Assembly: GCA_945787845.1 (NCBI GenBank) | Contig: CALZJH010000003.1 | Span: 310,001 to 374,000, forward strand | Length of the DNA: 64,000 nt | Origin: an uncultured Woeseiaceae bacterium | Lineage (GTDB): Bacteria; Pseudomonadota; Gammaproteobacteria; Steroidobacterales; Woeseiaceae | Direction: 5' to 3' | Shown here: positions 34,292 to 42,342 of the stretch, piece by piece | Layout of the letters: each line of letters opens with the position of its first letter | Numbering within the stretch: position 1 is the stretch's first letter | Program-made: the position numbers and the translations under genes | Notes under the pieces: model-generated | What the model saw: the letters and a program-made list of their open reading frames with translations, nothing else | Database searches by the model: none | What the model was told of the DNA's origin: nothing

Positions 34292-34909
34292 ATGAGTCGA
34301 CGCAGCTACCGACAGAATTGTGCCCTGGCAAGGGCCAACGACGTGATTGGCGATCGCTGGACCCAGCTGCTGATTCGCGATTTGCTGATCGCGCCCCGGC
34401 GCTTCAACGAGTTGCAGGCTTCTCTGAAGGGCATCGGTGCCAACCTGCTGTCGTCGCGGCTCAAGGAACTCGAGCGCGCCGGGCTCATCGAGCACGGCAC
34501 GCCGGCCTCCGGCAAGCACCGCTACGCGCTGACCGCACGCGGGCGCGCCATCGAACCCGCGCTGCTGGCGCTGATACGCTGGGGTCTGGTCTACGGGCCC
34601 GATAACCAGCCGGGCGACCACCACCACGATGACTGGGACCTGCTGGCGCTCAAGGCCCTGTTTCAATCCGATCGCATGGCGGACGAGGGCGTGACCGTGC
34701 AGTTCGCGGACGACGACTTCAGTGGCTGGATGGCGATAGCGGACGGCACGGTCACGATCGGGCTCGGCGAGATCGAGGATCCCGACGTCTGTGTCGCGAC
34801 CACGATCAAGAATCTGTTCACAGGCCCGGGCGAGCCGAGCGACTACCTGCAGGCCGGAACCCCCGAGACGCTCAAAAAATTCATGCATAGCTTCGCCGTG
34901 CGCGTCTAG
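34292..34909 (+). CDS. HxlR-family regulator with SCP2-like C-terminal domain
   Basis: The 205-residue protein starts with an HxlR winged helix: CALARANDVIGDRWTQLLIR, RRFNELQASLKGIGANLLS and LKELERAGLIEHG. The C-terminal half (from about 120; VTVQFADDDFSGWMAIADG, then IKNLFTGPGEP) looks like a sterol-carrier-protein-2 ligand fold, so a lipid-like effector is possible. The conserved cysteine of redox-sensing HxlR proteins (residue 9) is present. ATG 34292 follows the operator repeats directly, which points to autoregulation. Longer in-frame starts run through the operator and are rejected. Confidence 0.88.
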   Translation: MSRRSYRQNCALARANDVIGDRWTQLLIRDLLIAPRRFNELQASLKGIGANLLSSRLKELERAGLIEHGTPASGKHRYALTARGRAIEPALLALIRWGLVYGPDNQPGDHHHDDWDLLALKALFQSDRMADEGVTVQFADDDFSGWMAIADGTVTIGLGEIEDPDVCVATTIKNLFTGPGEPSDYLQAGTPETLKKFMHSFAVRV

Positions 34910-34961
34910 GCGACGCGGGACAACAGCCGACTCTGCGTGTCATAAGCAGGGGTCTTCCACG

Positions 34962-34973
34962 GTCAATATTGAC
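34962..34973. other. Perfect 12-base palindrome GTCAATATTGAC
   Basis: The palindrome lies in the 171-base gap between the convergent HxlR and patatin genes, and is itself enclosed by an overlapping ACGGT/ACCGT pair. The rest of the gap shows no gene. Its location after two stops makes a promoter operator unlikely. Confidence 0.3.
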
Positions 34974-35080
34974 TACCGTCACTGCTGCTGCTCGCGACCG
35001 CGGGCGTCCCGAGCCCGACCTTTATCTTGACGTGTTGCGTGGGATAGGCATGGTCCCGAGCACAGCCTGAATAGCCCTGG

Positions 35081-35977
35081 TCAGTCCCGATTCTTTCGCA
35101 GGTCTGCAAGCACCTCGCAGGCCTTCTCGTAGCCGAGGTCCGCCATCTCCTCGGCGCGATGGAATTCGAAGAAGCTGCAGGCATCGCGGGGGATTTCAAT
35201 CGTCTTATCGGGCGCGTAAGCGGCAAGCTTGAGTCGCGCGATAGCGCCCTGCATGACATCGATGGACCTGACGAGCAAATCGGCTGCGTCGAGATCGTTA
35301 TCCACGGCGCCGGAGTCGTCTTTCTCTCGCAGTCCGCTGAGAAAGTCGGCGATCTTCTCCCGATAGCTGTTGGTTTCGTCCTCGGACTTCGCGGCTTCCT
35401 CAGCCGGCACGTAGTTCTCGTCGAGCCCGGCCAGGTTGACCGCGATGGTCAGGTCCGTTGAGTCATTCAGTGTGGGTGCGATAGGGATAGGATTGACCAG
35501 CCCCCCGTCCACCAGCGTGCGCCCGTCCAGTTCGACGGGCGAAAAGACGCCGGGTACGGCCGTCGACGCTTTTATGGCCGTAAACAGGGACCCGGAGTTC
35601 AGCCACACTTCGCGCTGCTCATCGAGCGAAGTGGCAACCGCCGTGAACCGCTTGTCGAGGTCCTCGATCTTGCGGTCGCCGACGAGTTCCCTGAGCACCT
35701 CGATAATCCGTTCGCCCTTGAAAATCGAGCGCAACGAGAAAGAAAAGTCCAGCAGTTTGACGACATCGCCCTTGGCCAGCTGGAACGCCCATTCGGTATA
35801 GGTATCGAGCTTGTCAGCCGCATAAATGCCGCCTATCACTGAGCCCATCGAGCAGCCGGAGATATTGTGCACGCTGTAGCCCATTTCTTCCAGCGCACGA
35901 ATGACGCCGATGTGCGCGTGCCCGCGTGCGCCGCCGCTACCGAGGACGAGTGAAACGCTTTTTCGCTTGTCAGTCAT
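35081..35977 (-). CDS. Patatin-like phospholipase (RssA type)
   Basis: This 298-residue protein has the full patatin signature: oxyanion loop LGSGGARGHAHIG, nucleophile elbow GCSMGSVIGG and the catalytic aspartate in LVDGGLVNPIPI. It should act as a serine-aspartate dyad lipid acyl hydrolase in the cytoplasm or at the membrane. The C-terminal region is charged and helical and ends in a short basic tail. It is the last gene of a leftward series that begins at 39189. Confidence 0.92.
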   Translation of the reverse strand: MTDKRKSVSLVLGSGGARGHAHIGVIRALEEMGYSVHNISGCSMGSVIGGIYAADKLDTYTEWAFQLAKGDVVKLLDFSFSLRSIFKGERIIEVLRELVGDRKIEDLDKRFTAVATSLDEQREVWLNSGSLFTAIKASTAVPGVFSPVELDGRTLVDGGLVNPIPIAPTLNDSTDLTIAVNLAGLDENYVPAEEAAKSEDETNSYREKIADFLSGLREKDDSGAVDNDLDAADLLVRSIDVMQGAIARLKLAAYAPDKTIEIPRDACSFFEFHRAEEMADLGYEKACEVLADLRKNRD

Positions 35978-36012
35978 AGGGATCCGGTTGGTTAGCCTGG
36001 CACAACAGTCCC

Positions 36013-36453
36013 TTATTCGGACTCAGACATTTTCGATTTGACGTGCCGCCCGAGCCGCAACGTGAGGAACGTTATGATCGACAGGAGCAGCGCAATCTCG
36101 AAGCGATCGGCCGCGACGGCGATGCCGATCAGGCCGGTCGTCCAGATACTGGCCGCCGTTGCCGTGCCCGTGACGCTGCCGCTGCTTTTCAGGATCGCGC
36201 CGCCGCCGATGAATCCAATGCCGGTAATAACGCCCTGCAGGACCCGCGCCTCGGCACCGGTCGTGTCGAGAATGGAAAACCCGACGAGCGTGTAGCCGCA
36301 CGCTGCAATCGCAACCAGCGGAAACGTCCGAAGGCCCGCACTTCGGCTCGAGGCTTCGCGGTCCAGCGCGACGGGCAGGGCAAACAGGTAAGCGAGGGCC
36401 AGGTGCCAGAGGTTGTACCAGGTCTCGGCCCATTCGATATCCAGTTCAAGCAT
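36013..36453 (-). CDS. MgtC/SapB-family membrane protein
   Basis: The 146-residue protein has four membrane helices and the MgtC N-domain pattern: LALPVALDREASSRSAGLRT, VGFSILD, GVITGIGFIGGGAILK and ATAASIWTTGLIGIAVA. The soluble C-terminal domain of Salmonella MgtC is missing, as in the short SapB group. Roles reported for the family include Mg2+ limitation and F-ATPase control; here none is shown. It lies 35 bases upstream of the patatin gene. Confidence 0.9.
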   Translation of the reverse strand: MLELDIEWAETWYNLWHLALAYLFALPVALDREASSRSAGLRTFPLVAIAACGYTLVGFSILDTTGAEARVLQGVITGIGFIGGGAILKSSGSVTGTATAASIWTTGLIGIAVAADRFEIALLLSIITFLTLRLGRHVKSKMSESE

Positions 36454-36512
36454 TGCTTGTTTCTACTCCGACTTGTCAGCCTCCGCGCGCCCGGCACGCG
36501 ATCGAGTAGATA

Positions 36513-37073
36513 TCATAACGCAATAGCCGCCTCGCCCAGCACGACATCCAGCGCCTTGCGCAATTCCGCGGCCCAGTAGGGCGCCTTGTACGCGGCCTTC
36601 TTGCCGTGCGACGGCGACTTTCCGGCAGCCGGCGGGTCGTATTGTGGGAGCGCGTACTGGTCGAAACGGATGTGCATGTCGCGATCGACAATCAGCGCGC
36701 CCGGCGTTCCCCAGATGTCATTGAGCTCGGCGACTTCATCGCCATCGGGCAGGACCGTGAAATCGTAAGCCGCGTCTTCCATGAACGCGACCGGGTCGCC
36801 GTTGTCGTCACGAAAGTGCACGGCGAGGACCCGAACCTTGTCGCCATGTTCGAGCCGGATGCTCTGGATATGCGGCATCAGCGCCTTGCAGTAGGGACAC
36901 CAGGTGGCCCAGAACAGCACGATGACGGGCTGCTCGGCTGCGACCTCGCTCAGCGTGATGGTTTCGCCATCGACAGACTGGAGCGTCCAGTCTGGAGCGA
37001 CGCGCGGCTCGTCGGCTGCGACGGTACTGGTGAGTAACAGGGTGAGTATTGTGACAAAGAGTTTAATACGCAT
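36513..37073 (-). CDS. Secreted TlpA/ResA-like thioredoxin
   Basis: A 186-residue precursor with signal peptide (LFVTILTLLLTSTVAADE). Its redoxin domain contains PDWTLQSVDGETITLSEV, active site FWATWCPYCKALMPH and the cis-Pro loop IWGTPGALIVDRDM. It is expected to be a periplasmic thiol reductant. The C-terminal tail beyond about 150 (proline-rich then helical) is extra. ATG 37073 is preferred because the longer frame lacks a signal peptide and runs over a poor region. It is the fourth thioredoxin-fold gene type in the window. Confidence 0.87.
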   Translation of the reverse strand: MRIKLFVTILTLLLTSTVAADEPRVAPDWTLQSVDGETITLSEVAAEQPVIVLFWATWCPYCKALMPHIQSIRLEHGDKVRVLAVHFRDDNGDPVAFMEDAAYDFTVLPDGDEVAELNDIWGTPGALIVDRDMHIRFDQYALPQYDPPAAGKSPSHGKKAAYKAPYWAAELRKALDVVLGEAAIAL

Positions 37074-37117
37074 GGGGCAGGGGACCGGCCATGCGTGCGG
37101 TTTATCACAACACGCTG

Positions 37118-37756
37118 CTACAGCAAGCCTTCCAGCCCATCCAGGTCGTTGATGACGCGCCACGATCCGCCGGTCTTCTCGACGCGGCCCTGCCATTCCT
37201 CGAGCCGCCCGAGGTATTCGCGCGGATCGATGTTGTCGGAACGCAGCTTGGTGACGTTGAGCGCGATGACTTCAAAGCCTTCGAGCGGCACATCGATGTC
37301 GCGTATGTAACCTTGCTCGAGGTCTTCCTTGAGGTCCGAGAAGATCAGGATCGTCTTCTTGCCTGTCCCTTTCTCGTTCAGGAACTCCACGGCCTGCAGC
37401 AGGCCGCCCGTAATGTCGGTGTAGGGTGCCGGCTCGGCGGTCTCGACAAAGTTGCTGACCTGCTCCGCGAACAGGCGCTTCTGGCGATTCACGGCACTCG
37501 GCCGGTCGTCAAACGACGCCTTGGCGATGATGTCTCGTTCGCTGAAGCTGCCGGTGTCGATGCGCGCCACGGCGAACGAATCTGACGCATCGAGTCGCGA
37601 CAGCGTGAAGCGAATGATCTGCTCGGCCTTGATGAGCTCCTCGTTGTAGGTGCCCGAAGTGTCGATCAGCATGTAGACGCCGGTGTTGCGCGGTACCGTG
37701 TCACTGCTGCACGAGGCGAGGAGTGCGGCGAGCGCAAGAACGATCAGGCGTTTCAT
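37118..37756 (-). CDS. VWA-domain lipoprotein
   Basis: The 212-residue precursor has lipobox ALLASC near residue 16, then a von Willebrand A fold: VYMLIDTSGTYNEE has the DxSxT metal site (here D-T-S-G-T), TDITGGLLQAVEFL supplies the MIDAS threonine, and TILIFSDLKEDLE the third aspartate. Its start overlaps the stop of the preceding membrane-protein gene in ATGA, with GGAG upstream, so the two are translated together. Pairing with a coiled-coil membrane protein suggests a complex; the role is unknown. Confidence 0.8.
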   Translation of the reverse strand: MKRLIVLALAALLASCSSDTVPRNTGVYMLIDTSGTYNEELIKAEQIIRFTLSRLDASDSFAVARIDTGSFSERDIIAKASFDDRPSAVNRQKRLFAEQVSNFVETAEPAPYTDITGGLLQAVEFLNEKGTGKKTILIFSDLKEDLEQGYIRDIDVPLEGFEVIALNVTKLRSDNIDPREYLGRLEEWQGRVEKTGGSWRVINDLDGLEGLL

Positions 37757-39189
37757 AGTCTTGCTCCTTTGAGGCCCTGGTCGCGAGCGGGACCGTCCTC
37801 CGCCCGGCTCATGCGTTCCTCGATCCAGAGCGGCACGAACAGCGGCAGGTCGTAGACCTGCTTCAGGAGTACCCCGAGGTAGAGAAAGACGTTGGCGAGC
37901 ACGCGCAGCGCCAGCGCCACGACGCGCAGGAAGGAAATTCCGATAAGCCCGAGCACGGTCCTGAGGGAATGCACGAACGTCTCGAGCGGAATGGCCACGA
38001 ACACCAGTGCAAACGGCAGGATGAATCCCATACCCATCTGCGCGGCGGTTGTGATCCACATGAACTCGCCCGTTGCGGTTAGGGCTGCGGCCGCTTCGCC
38101 GCGCAGCAAGGCGCTGGTTGCAAGTTCGTCCTGCAACAGGACTTCGCGCATGTAGGCGAGTCCTGCCTCGACGCTGGCCAACAGGAACAGGATCGTGAAC
38201 GTAATGTAGACCATGCGCACGCGCGTCTTGTCGGGCAGGGCGCCGATCACGGGGAACAGGCGCGTGATGCGCAGCGACTCCATGAGGAACAGGCCCATCG
38301 ATATTTCAACGAGGATGATGACAAGTGCTGCGATGTCCGCCGTGCGGAAATCCCCGATCAGGTTCGTGCCGCCGACCATCTCGGCCATGGGCCTTGCGAT
38401 CAGCGAGAAGTTGATCGTGGCACCACCGATCGCAATGCACAGCACGAAGGCCGACACAAAGAAGTTGACGAGCGACGACGAGGACAGCACCGACATCGCG
38501 CGGTCCTGGCCGTGGACGATGTCCTCATATTCCTGCATGTGCCGGTCGATCGTGACCGAGCGGCTCAGGAGGCTGTCGACGTTCTTGCCGACGGCACCCA
38601 GTGTCTGCTGGATCTTGCGCCAGTCCGGCCGCATGTGCCGCAGCAGTTTGTGCCGCTTCGCGCTGGCCTCATGGTAGGAAGCCATCGCTTCCTTGTGCGC
38701 TTTGATAAGCGATTTGTGAATGTCGCTCAGGATGCTGCCGATATGGGCGCGCCCGTCCCTGGCGTCCATGTCGGCAACGGCTTTGACAGCCTTGACCCAG
38801 CCAGGGGGGTCGGGCGGGACGTCGACGGCTTCCTGGTGGTCCTTCTCGATGCGCACGATGGACTCGCTCAGCGAGCGGTGCAGGGCCGAGTAGTTGGCCA
38901 GGTCCTTGCGGACGGTTTCGTTGATGCGATCGAACTCGCGCTCGATGATCCGTTCTTTCGCCTCCCGACCGGCCGCGAGCAGGACGTGGCGATTGCGGGC
39001 GGCGAGATTGGTTTCAGACCGCGACACGGCTTTTGACGCCATGCGGAAGCTGCGGTGCAAACCTTGCGCCGCGGCCTGAATAGTCTTATGTGCGGTACTG
39101 CGTATGAGGTAGAGCGCGGCGATGATCAGGACGATCCAAAGCAATGCCGACGCAACTGGCCAGGGCGTAATGCCGAGCATGAAGCTCAT
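37753..39189 (-). CDS. Coiled-coil multi-pass membrane protein, partner of the VWA lipoprotein
   Basis: A 478-residue protein with a membrane helix at 10-29, then about 200 residues of charged helix (likely coiled coil). After that come five or six membrane helices from about 235 to 440, and a short cytoplasmic tail. I recognise no family. It opens the leftward series, and the gene after it is coupled by overlap, so the product probably works with that VWA lipoprotein at the inner membrane. GGAG lies eight bases before the ATG. Confidence 0.65.
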   Translation of the reverse strand: MSFMLGITPWPVASALLWIVLIIAALYLIRSTAHKTIQAAAQGLHRSFRMASKAVSRSETNLAARNRHVLLAAGREAKERIIEREFDRINETVRKDLANYSALHRSLSESIVRIEKDHQEAVDVPPDPPGWVKAVKAVADMDARDGRAHIGSILSDIHKSLIKAHKEAMASYHEASAKRHKLLRHMRPDWRKIQQTLGAVGKNVDSLLSRSVTIDRHMQEYEDIVHGQDRAMSVLSSSSLVNFFVSAFVLCIAIGGATINFSLIARPMAEMVGGTNLIGDFRTADIAALVIILVEISMGLFLMESLRITRLFPVIGALPDKTRVRMVYITFTILFLLASVEAGLAYMREVLLQDELATSALLRGEAAAALTATGEFMWITTAAQMGMGFILPFALVFVAIPLETFVHSLRTVLGLIGISFLRVVALALRVLANVFLYLGVLLKQVYDLPLFVPLWIEERMSRAEDGPARDQGLKGARL

Positions 39190-39301
39190 GATGGTAACTC
39201 CGCTGTCTTAGTTAGGAACCGTAGACCGGTGGCTTTGCGAAGCGCTCTTTCGAACGCCGTGCCTTTTTCATCTTCAGGGGCAGCCTCTCACTTCGGGGTG
39301 A

Positions 39302-39346
39302 GGGAATCCACGGGTATGCGACATAATGGTCGAACCCGTGGTTCCC
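39302..39346. terminator. Long hairpin between the barrel gene and the membrane-protein gene
   Basis: GGGAATCCACGGGT (39302-39315) pairs with ACCCGTGGTTCCC (39334-39346), leaving one bulged base, around an 18-base loop. It lies 19 bases beyond the stop of the outer-membrane barrel gene on the minus strand. There is no T run, so it could be a terminator of weak type, or an operator for the next gene downstream. Confidence 0.4.
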
Positions 39347-39364
39347 TTGGGTCGAAATGCCCGG

Positions 39365-39934
39365 CTAGTTAAAGAACCAGCGGGCGCCGACGGTAAAGAT
39401 GTCCGTATCGCCGGCAAATTCCACACTCAGACCGGCCGCGACCTGGTCGGTGAAGTGATAGTCGCCCGCAATCTCGAGGAAAGTATCGCTGTTATCGAGG
39501 TTGACGTGATTCACCGACGCACGAATCTCGAATTTCGGCGCCAGCCAGCCGCGGGTCCCTCCGGAAAGCGCAACACCCGTATCGTCGGCACTGCCGCCCA
39601 GCGCGTCGACATCGGTGCGCACGAGCTGCAGCGTGGCGATCAGGTCGAAGTTCCGGTTGTATTGCCAGACGTAGCCGCCGCCGACTTCGAGAATTGTCGC
39701 ATCGACATTGTTGTTGAAGTCGAGGTCGGTGATCGAGCCAAGCAGGATCCACGGCCCGTTCAGGTCGAGAGACCCGCCCAGTTTGAAGCCGTCGCCGCCG
39801 TTAGTGTCTACGTCGACGAAGCGCAGCTCGGCGTAGGTATAGTTGAGGTCTGCTGTCGTTGGCTGCTGGCTCGACTGGGCCGCGGCCGTGCCGTGCAGCA
39901 TGAGCACCGCGATAACGAGTAGTGTCTTGTTCAT
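39365..39934 (-). CDS. Small outer-membrane beta-barrel protein
   Basis: The 189-residue precursor has a signal peptide (LLVIAVLMLHGTAAAQ). Alternating strands follow, such as LNYTYAELRFVDV, FDLIATLQLVRTDV and FEIRASVNHVNL, ending VGARWFFN with a terminal aromatic-type residue pattern. This is a typical eight- to ten-strand barrel of the OmpA/OmpW-like size. No specific transported compound can be named. ATG 39934 has GGAG eight bases upstream. A small perfect hairpin (CGGTGC/GCACCG) lies in its leader at about 39976-39991. Confidence 0.8.
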   Translation of the reverse strand: MNKTLLVIAVLMLHGTAAAQSSQQPTTADLNYTYAELRFVDVDTNGGDGFKLGGSLDLNGPWILLGSITDLDFNNNVDATILEVGGGYVWQYNRNFDLIATLQLVRTDVDALGGSADDTGVALSGGTRGWLAPKFEIRASVNHVNLDNSDTFLEIAGDYHFTDQVAAGLSVEFAGDTDIFTVGARWFFN

Positions 39935-40164
39935 TCTTCTTTCTCCGATTTGTTGCCCAAGGTTGTGCGTTTGCGGTGCCGTAGCACCGTGAGGCGCGCA
40001 TCCTAACGCCGCATCTTGAGACCTGTCTAATCGGAGTCTGAGCGCGTGTGTCAATCCGGCCACTACACTCTCAGGTGTTTGTAATTTAATTGGTTTTTCG
40101 GAGTGCCAGGGTGTCTCTGTTTGGCGTCAGTCGCTAAACTGCAATCCCGCTTTGCGCAACCGCC

Positions 40165-40923
40165 TCAGTACGCCACCGAGAACCGCCGCATGTTGTGCGT
40201 CGCGCTTTCGGCTTCGTCCACGAGCGCTATCGCGAAGTCGGCACGGGACACGAGGTTTCGGCCGCGCTTGTCTTGCAGCATCCTGTCGCCGCCGGTTCGA
40301 TAGGTTCCCTTGCGCCTTCCATTGGTCAGGTTCTTGGGCGGCGTGGCGTAGGTCCAGTTGACGTCATCGACGGCGCGCAGGTGTTGCAGCGCGAGAATCT
40401 GGCCCTGGATTTCGAGTTCGAGGTTCTTCGGCAAGAACAGCCGTGGCAACTTGTCGGCGTACATTACGCCGGGCCTGACCTCGAGCGTGCCGGAGCCGCC
40501 GACGTGAATCAGGCGCGGCCCGTCATCGCCCAGCTCGCGCAACGTGTCGACGACGTTCTTCACAGCGATGTACTGCAGCGCGCTTTCGGGCGTCTTCGAA
40601 TCGCCGATGACGCCGCGTACCGAGATAATGACGACGTCCTGCCCGGTGGCGAGACTGCGGATGCTGTCAGTATCGAGGAGGTCGCCTTTCACAGCCGAGA
40701 GGTTCTCGTGCCGGCGCGTGATGCGCGTGGGGTTGCGTGACACGGCCGTGACCGCGTGACCGCGATTCAGTGCTTCCGTGACGATGTGCGTGCCGATCTT
40801 GCCCGTCGCGCCATAGACGAGGATATTGAGCCTGGCCTTGGTCGCATCGGCACCGACTGCGGGCAGGCCAAGCAGCAGGGTGACCAGCAAAAGCAACGAA
40901 CACGCCCAGGTCTTCCCGTGCAT
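40165..40923 (-). CDS. Exported NAD(P)-binding NmrA/SDR-like protein
   Basis: A 252-residue protein with an apparent signal peptide (ACSLLLLVTLLLGLPAVG), followed directly by a Rossmann fold: ILVYGATGKIGTHIVTEAL, AVSRNP and VVIISVRG. It matches the NmrA/atypical SDR group without an obvious catalytic YxxxK. Members bind NAD(P) and act as sensors or reductases, usually in the cytoplasm, so the leader is odd; it might also be a membrane anchor. ATG 40923 has GGGAG upstream, and 40953 has none. Confidence 0.8.
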   Translation of the reverse strand: MHGKTWACSLLLLVTLLLGLPAVGADATKARLNILVYGATGKIGTHIVTEALNRGHAVTAVSRNPTRITRRHENLSAVKGDLLDTDSIRSLATGQDVVIISVRGVIGDSKTPESALQYIAVKNVVDTLRELGDDGPRLIHVGGSGTLEVRPGVMYADKLPRLFLPKNLELEIQGQILALQHLRAVDDVNWTYATPPKNLTNGRRKGTYRTGGDRMLQDKRGRNLVSRADFAIALVDEAESATHNMRRFSVAY

Positions 40924-41045
40924 CCGGCGTTTCTCCCATATTTCATGTGCCATCTATGGACACAGAGGATACAGTACGAGTTCAGTCACATTGATACACA
41001 AGAAAACGATAATCAGGGGCGCATGCCCCGGCAAAGGATCCGGTA

Positions 41046-41744
41046 ATGAGTTCATCCACTAACGACAATCTTGCGGTGCTGATCGACGCCGACAACGCGC
41101 AGGCGTCGCCTATTCATGAGCTGTTGGAAGAGGTATCGCGCTACGGCACGGCGAGCGTGAAGCGTGCTTACGGCGACTGGTCGACACCGCAGTTGAAGAA
41201 GTGGAAGGACCAGTTGCACCTGCATGCGATCAAGCCTGTTCAGCAGTTCAGCTACACGAGCGGCAAGAATGCGACGGATTCGGCGTTGATTATCGACGCG
41301 ATGGACCTGCTGCACACCGGGGACCTCAATGGCTTTTGCCTGGTGTCGTCGGACAGCGATTTCACGCCGCTGGCGGCGCGTATTCGCGAAGCGGGACTGG
41401 CGGTCTACGGGTTCGGCGAGCGCAAGACGCCGCAGCCTTTCGTGGCTGCCTGCGACAAGTTTGTTTACACGGATATCCTGGCGCCGCCCAAGACGAAAAG
41501 CGGCAAGCGCAAGACCCGCTTTCCATCGCCTGAAAAAATGCTTCGCAAAGCCGTGGACGCGGCCACTCAGGACAACGGCTGGGCCAACCTTGGCACGGTG
41601 GGGTCGATGCTCGTGAAGAACAACCCCTCCTTCGATGCCAGAAACTACGGCTTCAAGAAGCTGATCGAGATGGTCAAAGAGCAGCCCTTTCTTGAAGTGC
41701 GCACCGAGAAATCCGGTTCAGGCGTGCTGGTAAGGATCAAATAG
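41046..41744 (+). CDS. NYN-domain ribonuclease-like protein with OST-HTH/LOTUS domain
   Basis: The 232-residue protein has an N-terminal NYN (PIN-like) domain: NLAVLIDADNAQAS gives the first acidic site, KNATDSALIIDAMDLL the second and LVSSDSDFTPLAARIRE the third. The aspartates for Mg2+ are all present. The C-terminal domain (about 155-232) has the OST-HTH/LOTUS pattern KMLRKAVDAA, GSMLVKNNPSFD and LIEMVKEQPFLEVR. NYN-LOTUS proteins bind RNA, and some cleave it. It is a LabA/DUF88-type protein. The RNA target is unknown. Confidence 0.88.
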   Translation: MSSSTNDNLAVLIDADNAQASPIHELLEEVSRYGTASVKRAYGDWSTPQLKKWKDQLHLHAIKPVQQFSYTSGKNATDSALIIDAMDLLHTGDLNGFCLVSSDSDFTPLAARIREAGLAVYGFGERKTPQPFVAACDKFVYTDILAPPKTKSGKRKTRFPSPEKMLRKAVDAATQDNGWANLGTVGSMLVKNNPSFDARNYGFKKLIEMVKEQPFLEVRTEKSGSGVLVRIK

Positions 41745-41748
41745 CGAG

Positions 41749-42192
41749 CTACTCCAGCACACTGACGCCGGCAGCGGCGTGGCAACCCTGGCACTGGGCC
41801 GAGATATCTTCGGCCGCGGCGCGCGCGGTTTCAAGATCGTCTGCCGTTTCGACTTCGTAGGCCGCATTGCGCATGCCGGTGAGGTAGTTTTGCCACTCTT
41901 CCGGAACCCCGTCCACGGCCTCGTGCTGTGACAGCCAGTAGGCCGGTGTTGCGGCCCCCACGAGGTCACCATCGGCCAGCGCAAACATCAGGTCGTCGAG
42001 CTTTTCCGCATGCTCGTGCATATGCTTGACAAAAGCCGCGTCAAACAAGGCGCCAGCCTCTGCGGCCGGTGCGGCAACCTCTGCGGCGGCGGCCGCGTCG
42101 GGCTCCGGCGCCTGGGGTTCCGCGGTCTCTTGCTTGCTGCACGCTGCGAGGCACAGCGCGATCGCGACAATCCATAACGATTGAATTTTCAT
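41749..42192 (-). CDS. Cytochrome c'-like lipoprotein
   Basis: The 147-residue precursor has lipobox CLAAC near residue 18, an Ala/Glu/Pro-rich linker, and a helical domain that ends in the heme site CQGCH (134-138). A heme site near the C-terminus of a four-helix bundle is the cytochrome c' or c-556 arrangement. It is probably anchored in the periplasm and binds a gas ligand or transfers electrons. It converges on the NYN gene with four bases between stops. Confidence 0.78.
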   Translation of the reverse strand: MKIQSLWIVAIALCLAACSKQETAEPQAPEPDAAAAAEVAAPAAEAGALFDAAFVKHMHEHAEKLDDLMFALADGDLVGAATPAYWLSQHEAVDGVPEEWQNYLTGMRNAAYEVETADDLETARAAAEDISAQCQGCHAAAGVSVLE

Positions 42193-42342
42193 AGTGACTC
42201 CTGTGATCCTCTGCCTAAGAATTCCATATCGCGCGGCGGGAATCCATGCGATTAGTACGTACCAGCAGGCCCGCGGGAAGCGCTACAATAGCAGCAGCGA
42301 GTCGATATTCGCACGCCTAGAGTCGTTATTCCGGCAGCCATC

